From the NCBI GenBank assembly GCA_002238485.1, contig MPMG01000015.1, positions 1 to 64,000 on the forward strand: a DNA stretch of 64,000 nucleotides. Reading direction: 5' to 3'. Source of the DNA: Chloroflexi bacterium bin20 (lineage in GTDB: Bacteria; Chloroflexota; Anaerolineae; Aggregatilineales; Phototrophicaceae). A model generated the notes under the pieces. It was given only the letters and a program-made list of their open reading frames with translations. It was not told the origin of the DNA and did no database searches. This document shows positions 33,692-41,403 of the stretch, in pieces. How positions within the stretch are numbered: position 1 is the first letter of the stretch; every line of letters starts with the position of its first letter. Both the position numbers and the translations under genes were made by a program.

Positions 33692-35182
33692 ATGAAAGCC
33701 ATCATGCTGATGTTCGACACGCTCAACCGGCGCATGCTGCCGCCCTATGGCAACGACTGGGTGCACGCGCCCAACTTCCAGCGACTCGCCGGGCGCAGCG
33801 CCACCTTCGACAACTGCTATATCGGCAGTATGCCCTGCATGCCCGCCCGCCGCGAACTGCACACCGGGCGCTACAACTTTTTGCATCGCAGCTGGTCGCC
33901 GCTCGAGCCATTCGACGACTCCATGCCGCAGATCCTGCGCGAAAATGGCGTCTATGCCCACCTGGTTACCGACCATGTGCATTATTGGGAAGACGGCGGC
34001 GCCACCTATCACAACCGTTACAGCAGCTACGAACTCGTGCGCGGGCAAGAAGGCGACTTGTGGAAGGGGCATGTCGAGCCCAAAGTCGAGATTCCATTCG
34101 ACACGCGCTCTGTGGACGACCCGACCTTTCCGGCCGAATCGTGGCGGCAAGACTGGATCAACCGCAGCTATATGCCCCAGCCCGAAGACCAGCCCCAGGC
34201 TCGCACATTCTCGCTGGGCATGGAGTTCATCCGCGACAACGCCGCCGCCGACAACTGGTACTTGCAAGTCGAAACCTTCGACCCGCACGAACCCTTCTTC
34301 AGCCATGCCGAATTCAAGCAACTGTATCCGCAAATTGCCGACCAGCCCGAGCCGGGCCTGCCTGTCGATTGGCCCAGCTATAAGCCGCTGACCGAATCGC
34401 CAGAGTATGTGCAATACATGCGCTATCAATATACAGCGCTGCTTTCCATGTGCGATCGTTATCTTGGGCGCGTCATGGACTTGATGGACGAACTGTCGCT
34501 GTGGGACGACACCATGCTCATCGTCTGCACCGACCACGGCTTCCTGCTGGGCGAACACGACTGGTGGGCGAAGAACAAGCAACCCTGGTATCAGGAATTG
34601 GCGCATACGCCGCTCTTCATCTGGGACCCGCGCAGCCGCATCGCCGCCGAACGCCGCGGGGGGCTGGCGCAAATGATCGACCTGCCCGCCACGATTTTGG
34701 ATTACTTTGCTATGGAACTGCCGGCTGATATGCAAGGCCTGCCTCTGGCCGATGCCATCGCCACGGACGCGCCCGTGCGAGAAGCCGCGCTCTTTGGCAT
34801 ATTCGGCGGGCATGTCAACTGCACCGACGGCAAGTATGTCTATATGCGCGCGCCGGCCAATCCCGGCAATGCGCCGCTCTACGAATATACGTTGATGCCC
34901 ATGCACATCCGCGCGCATTTCGGTGTGGACGAGCTGCACGATGCGACGCTGGCAGAGCCTTTCAGCTTCACCAAAGGCTGCCGCACGTTGCAGGTGCCGG
35001 GGCGTTCCTGGGTAGAAGCGCAGCCATACGGCACGTTGCTCTATGATGTCGAAGCCGATTATGCCCAGCAGCAACCGCTGGAAGACGCGGCTGTCGAGCG
35101 CATGATGATCGGACATCTGACGCGGCTGATGCGCGAAAATGACAGCCCGCCCGAGCAATTCGATCGGCTGGGTTTGGTGTAG
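33692..35182 (+). CDS. Cys-type sulfatase (formylglycine-dependent)
   Basis: Predicted 496-residue arylsulfatase-superfamily enzyme that hydrolyses a sulfate ester. The activation motif is CMPAR (Cys49 to Arg53 in SMPCMPARRELHTGR), fitting C-x-P-x-R, with Asp near residue 9 (MLMFDT) and the metal pair DH in VCTDHGFLLGEHDWW. A formylglycine-generating enzyme must exist elsewhere. There is no signal peptide, so it probably acts in the cytoplasm on an imported sulfated compound; a role with the transporter at 29715-32927 is plausible but unproven. The DWPSYKPLTES segment and ROQ-like substrate loops are not diagnostic. An inverted-repeat element follows. Confidence 0.85.
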   Translation: MKAIMLMFDTLNRRMLPPYGNDWVHAPNFQRLAGRSATFDNCYIGSMPCMPARRELHTGRYNFLHRSWSPLEPFDDSMPQILRENGVYAHLVTDHVHYWEDGGATYHNRYSSYELVRGQEGDLWKGHVEPKVEIPFDTRSVDDPTFPAESWRQDWINRSYMPQPEDQPQARTFSLGMEFIRDNAAADNWYLQVETFDPHEPFFSHAEFKQLYPQIADQPEPGLPVDWPSYKPLTESPEYVQYMRYQYTALLSMCDRYLGRVMDLMDELSLWDDTMLIVCTDHGFLLGEHDWWAKNKQPWYQELAHTPLFIWDPRSRIAAERRGGLAQMIDLPATILDYFAMELPADMQGLPLADAIATDAPVREAALFGIFGGHVNCTDGKYVYMRAPANPGNAPLYEYTLMPMHIRAHFGVDELHDATLAEPFSFTKGCRTLQVPGRSWVEAQPYGTLLYDVEADYAQQQPLEDAAVERMMIGHLTRLMRENDSPPEQFDRLGLV

Positions 35183-35207
35183 CCGCCCCTCGCCCCCTTT
35201 TTTATTT

Positions 35208-35341
35208 GGGAATGGCGAATTCCGTGTATATGGCGTTTCCCCATCCCCGACCTGCCGACAGAATCCGCTTGTGCCGTTGCCTCCCCCTGACCTGTCGGGG
35301 GGACCGAGGGGGTGCCTGTATCCAACAAATTCGCCACTCCC
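35208..35341. repeat. MITE-like element, inverted full-length copy
   Basis: It starts GGGAATGGCGAATT and ends AATTCGCCACTCCC, a 13-of-14 terminal inverted repeat, 134 bp. The interior matches the 7669 element in reverse orientation (GACAGAATCCGC, GCCTCCCCCTGACCTG, GGTGCCTGTATCCA). It lies between the sulfatase stop and the DppB-like gene. Confidence 0.75.
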
Positions 35342-35427
35342 TTTATTTTCAGACTTCGCATTGACACCTGTTTTGCGCTAGGCTTTTCTCTGTGTCTTTT
35401 GTGGTCAAGCATTTCTAGCAGGCAGCC

Positions 35428-36345
35428 ATGCGCGCATTCATTCTCAGCCGCCTCATTCAACTGGTCGTCACCATGTTCATGGTGTCGCTGGTGGTGTTTT
35501 TTATGGTGCGGCTGCGCGGCGATCCGATTCTGGTGATGGCGCCGCCCAACTTTGACGCCGAGCAAATCGCCAAGCTGCGCGCGGCATGGGGCTTCGACAA
35601 GCCATTGGGCGAACAGTACATCACCTTCCTCACCAAAGCGGTGCGTGGCGACTTTGGCAAATCGTTCCAAGCCAATCGTCCGGCTATGGAGCTGGTCATC
35701 GAACGGCTGGGCTATACCTATTTGCTGGCGGCGGCGGCGGCGGCCATCGGCGTGACCATCGCCATCCCGCTGGGCATTGTCTCGGCATTGAAGCGCAACA
35801 GCCTCATTGACCTGGTGAGCACGGCGCTGGCATCGCTGGGCACGGCCATGCCTAGCTTTTGGCTGGGCTTGATGCTGATCATCATCTTTTCTGTGCATTT
35901 GCGCATGCTGCCGGCTTTTGGCGCACTCGAGCCGCGCGCCTTGATCATGCCCGCTGTCACGCTGGGCGTCGGCATGGCGGCCCGTCTATCGCGGCTGACA
36001 CGTTCGGCCATGCTGGAAGTGCTCAGTCAGGATTATGTGCGCACGGCGCGCAGCAAGGGGCTGGCGCAGAAAGCGGTGGTGCTGCGGCATGCCCTGCGCA
36101 ACGCCCTTATCCCCATCGTGACGGTCTTTGGCTTGCAGCTGGGCTGGCTGCTGGGCGGCTCGGTAGTGGTGGAAAGCGTCTTCAGCTGGCCCGGGCTGGG
36201 CAGGCAGATGATCGACAGCATCAATGTGCGCGATATCGCCATGGTGCAGGCGGGCCTGTTCTTCTTCGCTTTGTCATTCATATTGATCAATTACGCGATC
36301 GATGTCATCTACATTCTCATCGATCCGCGCATCCGTTTTGACTAG
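35428..36345 (+). CDS. DppB-type ABC transporter permease
   Basis: Predicted 305-residue permease with six membrane helices of the peptide/nickel/opine importer type. Features: IQLVVTMFMVSLVVFFMVRLRGDP at the N-terminus, the ATPase-docking loop QDYVRTARSKGLAQKAVVLRHALRNALIPIV, and SVVVESVFSWPGLGRQMIDSI. No substrate-binding protein or ATPase gene accompanies it, though both are normally in the same operon. A DppC-like gene follows after 8 bases. Confidence 0.88.
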   Translation: MRAFILSRLIQLVVTMFMVSLVVFFMVRLRGDPILVMAPPNFDAEQIAKLRAAWGFDKPLGEQYITFLTKAVRGDFGKSFQANRPAMELVIERLGYTYLLAAAAAAIGVTIAIPLGIVSALKRNSLIDLVSTALASLGTAMPSFWLGLMLIIIFSVHLRMLPAFGALEPRALIMPAVTLGVGMAARLSRLTRSAMLEVLSQDYVRTARSKGLAQKAVVLRHALRNALIPIVTVFGLQLGWLLGGSVVVESVFSWPGLGRQMIDSINVRDIAMVQAGLFFFALSFILINYAIDVIYILIDPRIRFD

Positions 36346-36353
36346 GGATCGCC

Positions 36354-37247
36354 ATGACTGCCGATATCGCCAGCCTGCCGCCGCGCCGCAACGCCTTGTT
36401 GCGCGCCCTGGGCACGATGCTGCATAGCCCGGTCGGCGCGACCGGCACGTTTATCGTGGCTGTGGTTGTGCTGCTGGCGCTCTTTGGACCACAGGTTTCG
36501 CCGCAAGACCCGATAAAAGGCAACCTGCGCGCGCGCTTCGAAGAACCCGGCTACAGCGATGCCAGCGGCTATTACAGCCTGGGCAGCGACCAACTGGGGC
36601 GCGACATCCTCAGCCGCATCATCGCCGGCAGCCGCGTTTCGGTGCTGGTCGGCGTGGTGTCTGTATTGATATCGGGCACGATCGGCGTATTATACGGGCT
36701 GGTTAGCGGCTTCGTGGGCGGACGTCTGGACAGCTTGATGATGCGCATCGTCGATGGCTTGCTGGCTGTGCCTTTCATCATCCTGGTGGTGGCGATATCG
36801 GGCGTCGTCGGCGCGGGGCTGGGCACATTGATCCTCATCCTCGGCTTGACTGGCTGGGTCACCTATGCGCGCGTCATTCGTGGCGAGGTGTTGAAAGTGC
36901 GCGAGCAAGACTATGTCATCGCCGCCTATGCCTTGGGTCAGAGGCGGCTGGTGGTGATGCTGCGCCACATCTTGCCCAATGTCATCTCATCGGCGATCGT
37001 GCTGGCGGCTGTGCAAGTCGGCGTGACTGTGCTGGCCGAGTCTTCATTGAGCTTCCTGGGCCTGGGCGTGAAGCCGCCGACTGTCACCTGGGGGCTGATG
37101 CTCTCGGATGGACGGCAATACATCAACAGCGCCTGGTGGATGACGACCTTCCCGGGCATCGCCATCACGGTGACGGTGCTGGGCGTCGTCTTCCTGGGTG
37201 ACTGGCTGCGCGACTTCCTCGACCCGAATGTGCGCGGGCGGGGATAA
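36354..37247 (+). CDS. DppC-type ABC transporter permease
   Basis: Predicted 297-residue permease, partner of the preceding gene. Markers: SLGSDQLGRDILSRIIAGSR, KVREQDYVIAAYALGQRRLVV (docking loop), HILPNVISSAIVLAAVQVG and SLSFLGLGVKPPTVTWGLML. The N-terminal OppC-like helix is present. Eleven bases downstream begins a large polytopic membrane protein on the same strand, which suggests an unusual operon of transporter permeases with a glycan-type membrane protein. Confidence 0.88.
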   Translation: MTADIASLPPRRNALLRALGTMLHSPVGATGTFIVAVVVLLALFGPQVSPQDPIKGNLRARFEEPGYSDASGYYSLGSDQLGRDILSRIIAGSRVSVLVGVVSVLISGTIGVLYGLVSGFVGGRLDSLMMRIVDGLLAVPFIILVVAISGVVGAGLGTLILILGLTGWVTYARVIRGEVLKVREQDYVIAAYALGQRRLVVMLRHILPNVISSAIVLAAVQVGVTVLAESSLSFLGLGVKPPTVTWGLMLSDGRQYINSAWWMTTFPGIAITVTVLGVVFLGDWLRDFLDPNVRGRG

Positions 37248-37258
37248 CCAAGACCTAG

Positions 37259-39790
37259 ATGCCACGACTGCGCTTGACCCCGCGCGCCACCGCAGTCGTC
37301 CTGGCGCTGCTGATTGCGCTGCTGGCGATCGTCATTGCCGCCAACAGCCCCATCCCCGTCATCAACCAGCAGTACGGCGAAACCACCCTGCAATTCGCCG
37401 CCGACAGAGCCTGGGCGCTTTTTCCTGGCGATTGCGTGATCATCAGTTGGCGCGTCGAAGGCATCGAATCGCTGCATATTGAAGGGCGCGGCGAGATCGG
37501 CTGGGGAGAAAAAGCCTTCTGCCCGCAGATCAACCACACAGCGGCGCGCTTTGCCGTGCGCAGTCCCGATGGGCTGCACCGCGAATTCGATCTGCGCGTT
37601 CACTTCTTGCCCGACCTGCTGCTCTACCTGGCGGGATTCGTCGGCGTGGCTGGCGCCATTGGCCTGGCGGTCTATTTCCTTTTGACGAAATCGCTGGATC
37701 GCGCCTTGAACCCGCGCTGGCTGCTGTTGGCGATTGCGCTGCTGCTGCTTGTGGGCACGGCATTGCGTATCACGCCCGTCAACCCGCCTTTGATCGATTA
37801 CGCCGATGAGCAGGTCGACCTGCGCTTTTGGACCAGCAAGTCGGGTTTGCTCTTCCCGCGCGAATGTCTGACAGCCCACTGGTCAGTGCTGGGCGCAGAG
37901 TCGGTCAGCTTCAACGGCGACACTGTGTATGCCATTGATGACAGCCACAGCCAGGGGCGGTTTTGCATCGATTTTTCTGGCCTGCCAACACTCACGCTGG
38001 AGCATGCCGACGGCGCGACATCTTCGCACAGCCTGCCGGTGGACATCAACCTGCCCGGCGCGCCGGGAGAATCGACTTTCATCTCATTTCAGTCGCTGGG
38101 GCTTGCGCTGGCCGGGCTGGTCTTTTTTCCGCTGCTTTATGTGGCCGCGCGCGATGCCTGGCGATTGCGCAAATGGGACGAACTCTGCGCATTGACGGGT
38201 TTCTTTGTCATCGTTCTGCTGCTCTACCTGCCCTTCGGCTTTGATGGCGCTGGCCATTGGGAAGTTTGGGCGAACAGCGCGACTGTCCAGGGGCTAGATG
38301 ATGTGAAACACCGCGGCGAAGAGGTCAGCCGTTTCTTCGCTATCATGCCGCATATTCTGGCGACCTTGCTCGACAGCAATTCTTTCATCGGCTTCAACCT
38401 GGTGCATTTTGCGCTGCACTTCGGCAAGCTGTCCTTGCTCTACATCATCCTTCGCCAGCTGGGCGCGCGTCCACTGTACGCATTTTTGACCGCCGTTCTC
38501 TTCCTCGCCTATCCCGTCAATTCGGAATTGATGTCTCTGCGTTCGCTGCCCTTGAATCACAGCGTGTTTTGGCTGCTGGTCGGGCTGTGTTTGCTGCTGG
38601 ACTGGCTGCGAAGTCCGCGCCGACAGTGCTTGCTAGGCCTGCTGCTGGCGCTGCTCTACAACGCGGCCAGCCACGAAAGCGGCTATGCGCTGATTTTGGC
38701 ATTGCCGGCGCTTTGGTGGCTGAGTGGGCAGCATTCGCGGCGTCAAAAGCTGCGCGCCACTGCTCTGTGGTACTTGTCGCCCGCTTTCAAAGCCGCCTAT
38801 CTGCTGCTGCTGGAATTGACGGACCGTCCCTTGTACGCGCAGGGAGATTTGGGTGGCGGCGAAAATGCGCTTGGCACTGCGGTGGACACGCTGGCCTGGG
38901 TTTATCAACAGACCTTTATTGACGGCTGGGTCGAGGCAATCGCGTCGCTGGCGAACAATCACTGGCTGCTGCCGACGCTGCTGGGGCTGCTTGTGGTGGG
39001 CGCAGTGGCAGTCTACCTGGCGCGGCAGGATTCGCCTGCACAAGCGCCGTCATTGCGACAGATCAGTGCGGGTTTGCTGGGCGGGCTGTTGTTCATCATC
39101 CCGGCTGTCGGCGTGCTGATGTGGTTTGCCAGCTACCGAGACGATACTTGGCGCATGTTTTTTTATGTGCCGATTGGCGCGGCTGCGGCTGTTTTTTGCT
39201 TGCTGCTGCTGATTACAGCGAAAATCAAAAGGCAGCGCGCGCGTGATTATGCCTTGATTGCGCTGTGCTTGCTGCTGCTGCTGCCTGCGCTGTCGCGGCT
39301 CTTCGTCCAGCATAGCGAGACGATCGCCGCTGCCGACCGCAAGGCGCGCATCTTATATGAGATTGTGTCGCTCGTGCCCGCCCCGCATTCCGATACGCAG
39401 CTGCTGGCCATGACAGCCATGTCTTGGCAGACCATGCAGCAGCGCGGCATCTGGGAGCTGGCTGCGGGCGCCATGTTTGATAGCGCTTTGTGGCTGGTTT
39501 ATGACGAGCGCGCGCCGGACGGAGCTACATTCTGCCTGTCGGAATCGCGCTGTGGGCGCATTGCCACCGATGACATGCTGCTGGTCGCCGACGACCGCGA
39601 AGCCGCCCTGCAAAAGACGCTGCTGCTGCATGTGGATGACGATTTGCATGTTTCGCTGCTGGACGATCCCGCCGCCTACCTGGGCTGGGATATTGTTGAC
39701 ACATACGACCCCAGCCAACTTTATGACGCCGATGCGCCCCTTCCACACCGCGCGCGCAGTATGCTGGGCTCTGCCCTCCGCCGCCAGTAG
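37259..39790 (+). CDS. Large polytopic membrane protein, GT-C-like, paralogue 1
   Basis: Predicted 843-residue integral membrane protein. After one membrane helix there is an extracytoplasmic beta-rich domain (roughly residues 28-120, containing FPGDCVIISWRVEGIESLHI and CPQI), then a second such domain, and from about residue 310 about ten helices. Conserved in all four paralogues: LPFGFD followed by G-x-W-E, a second block with LDSNSFIGFNLVH, and a C-terminal soluble tail ending DPSQLYDADAPLP and R-S-M-L. The layout resembles GT-C glycosyltransferases (PMT/ArnT style, with acidic residues in the first outer loop), but the function is inference. No close named family recognised. Confidence 0.75.
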   Translation: MPRLRLTPRATAVVLALLIALLAIVIAANSPIPVINQQYGETTLQFAADRAWALFPGDCVIISWRVEGIESLHIEGRGEIGWGEKAFCPQINHTAARFAVRSPDGLHREFDLRVHFLPDLLLYLAGFVGVAGAIGLAVYFLLTKSLDRALNPRWLLLAIALLLLVGTALRITPVNPPLIDYADEQVDLRFWTSKSGLLFPRECLTAHWSVLGAESVSFNGDTVYAIDDSHSQGRFCIDFSGLPTLTLEHADGATSSHSLPVDINLPGAPGESTFISFQSLGLALAGLVFFPLLYVAARDAWRLRKWDELCALTGFFVIVLLLYLPFGFDGAGHWEVWANSATVQGLDDVKHRGEEVSRFFAIMPHILATLLDSNSFIGFNLVHFALHFGKLSLLYIILRQLGARPLYAFLTAVLFLAYPVNSELMSLRSLPLNHSVFWLLVGLCLLLDWLRSPRRQCLLGLLLALLYNAASHESGYALILALPALWWLSGQHSRRQKLRATALWYLSPAFKAAYLLLLELTDRPLYAQGDLGGGENALGTAVDTLAWVYQQTFIDGWVEAIASLANNHWLLPTLLGLLVVGAVAVYLARQDSPAQAPSLRQISAGLLGGLLFIIPAVGVLMWFASYRDDTWRMFFYVPIGAAAAVFCLLLLITAKIKRQRARDYALIALCLLLLLPALSRLFVQHSETIAAADRKARILYEIVSLVPAPHSDTQLLAMTAMSWQTMQQRGIWELAAGAMFDSALWLVYDERAPDGATFCLSESRCGRIATDDMLLVADDREAALQKTLLLHVDDDLHVSLLDDPAAYLGWDIVDTYDPSQLYDADAPLPHRARSMLGSALRRQ

Positions 39791-39855
39791 CCCTGTGCCG
39801 CATTGGCAGTCTGTGGTAAACCAGTAGCAGCGCCAGCCAGCCCCGGCGGAGAGCC

Positions 39856-41403
39856 ATGCCACGCAATCCCGTATTGTTGATCATCCTCGATGGCTGGGGC
39901 ATCCGCGAGGCGCGGGCGGGCAATGCGATCACGCTGGCAGATACGCCCAACTACGATCGCTGGCTGGCCGAAAACGAACGCAGCATTATCCACAGCTCAG
40001 GCCAGCATGTCGGTTTGACGCCGGGGCAGATGGGCAATTCCGAAGTTGGACATCTGAATCTGGGCGCGGGGCGCATCGTCTACCAGGATATCTCGCGCAT
40101 TGCCAATGCGATTGGCGATGGCAGCCTGGCGCGGCATCCCATCCTGCACGACGCCTTTGCTTCGTTGAAACGCGCCGGCAAGAAGTTGCATCTCATCGGT
40201 TTGCTGGGGGATGGCGGCGTGCACAGCCACAGCGACCACTTGCTTGCGCTGCTGGAGATCGCCAAGTCGGCGGGTATCGACCCCGTGCTGCATCTGATCA
40301 CCGATGGGCGCGACAGTCCCACCCAACAAGGCGAGCATTTCTGCGCCCATCTCTGCGAGCGGCTGGCGGATTTGGAGATAGGACGCATCGCCACGGTCAG
40401 CGGACGTTATTATGCCATGGACCGCGACCAGCGCTGGGAACGCACACAGCGCGCCTATGCCGCCATGGTCGAGCGCCACAGCGAATTGCACGCCCCCGAT
40501 GCCATGACAGCCATTCGCCAGTCCTACAGCGCCGGAGTTACCGACGAGTTCATCGCGCCGACGGTCATTACCGGCCAGGACCTGGCGATTGAAGCGGGCG
40601 ATGCGCTGCTCTGTTTCAACTTTCGCGCCGACCGCATGCGCCAGCTGTGTCGGGCATTCAGCAAACGCGATTTCGCTGCTGCCGAGCACTTCGCGCCGGT
40701 CGCCGATCTGCGCTTGATCACCATGACAGCTTATCAGGACGGGCTCACCGCTGATGTGCTCTTTCCGGTCGAGCTGCTGGCAGACACCTTGGCAGAGACG
40801 ATCAGCCGCGCCGGCAAAATGCAGTATCATTGCGCCGAAACTGAGAAGTATCCGCATGTAACTTTCTTTTTCAATGGACGATCAGAGACGCCATTCCCTG
40901 GCGAAACGCGCCATATCGTGCCCTCGCCCAAGGTCGCCACCTACGATCTGCAGCCCGAAATGAGCGCGCGCCAACTGACCGACGCGACCTTGGCGCGGCT
41001 GGACGAAGCGGACGATGATTTTCTGCTGGTCAACTTCGCCAACCCAGACATGGTCGGGCATACGGGTTCGCTGGATGCGGCGATAGCAGCTGTGTCTGTG
41101 GTCGATGCCTGCGCTGGCGAATTGGTGGCGGCGGTCGCCAGCAAAGGCGGCGCGGCGATTGTGACTGCCGATCATGGCAATTGCGAGCGCATGATCGACC
41201 CGTTGACCGGCGCAGCGCATACTTATCACACCGTTGCGCCCGTGCCGCTCTTCGTGCTGGACGCCAAACATTTTTATGATCTGCGCAGCTGGGGGCGGCT
41301 GGCTGATGTCGCGCCGACTGTGCTGGACTTGCTGGGCATGGCTGCGCCAGCGACCATGACGGGCCGCAGTTTGATCCTGGGCGCGCGGGCTATCAGTCGC
41401 TAA
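39856..41403 (+). CDS. gpmI: 2,3-bisphosphoglycerate-independent phosphoglycerate mutase
   Basis: Predicted 515-residue glycolytic enzyme interconverting 3- and 2-phosphoglycerate with two Mn ions. The phosphatase-like core shows LDGWG (Asp12), the nucleophile Ser62 in QMGNSEVGHLNLGAGR, DGRDS and ADHGNCERM with metal ligands. Length and architecture match typical iPGAM. The start at 39856 follows CGGAGAG. The gene is 65 bases after the membrane-protein stop and its last 11 bases overlap the 3' end of the convergent DUF6056 gene. Confidence 0.95.
   Translation: MPRNPVLLIILDGWGIREARAGNAITLADTPNYDRWLAENERSIIHSSGQHVGLTPGQMGNSEVGHLNLGAGRIVYQDISRIANAIGDGSLARHPILHDAFASLKRAGKKLHLIGLLGDGGVHSHSDHLLALLEIAKSAGIDPVLHLITDGRDSPTQQGEHFCAHLCERLADLEIGRIATVSGRYYAMDRDQRWERTQRAYAAMVERHSELHAPDAMTAIRQSYSAGVTDEFIAPTVITGQDLAIEAGDALLCFNFRADRMRQLCRAFSKRDFAAAEHFAPVADLRLITMTAYQDGLTADVLFPVELLADTLAETISRAGKMQYHCAETEKYPHVTFFFNGRSETPFPGETRHIVPSPKVATYDLQPEMSARQLTDATLARLDEADDDFLLVNFANPDMVGHTGSLDAAIAAVSVVDACAGELVAAVASKGGAAIVTADHGNCERMIDPLTGAAHTYHTVAPVPLFVLDAKHFYDLRSWGRLADVAPTVLDLLGMAAPATMTGRSLILGARAISR

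Noticed and set aside
33518..35158. Long upstream extension of the Uma2 gene on the minus strand
   Set aside because: It is antisense to the sulfatase. The family's usual N-terminus begins at 33517 with an ATG.
35362..35390. TTGACA upstream of the DppB-like gene as a promoter
   Set aside because: TTGACA is present but no acceptable -10 hexamer lies 16-18 bases downstream (best candidate at 12 bases), so it was not called.
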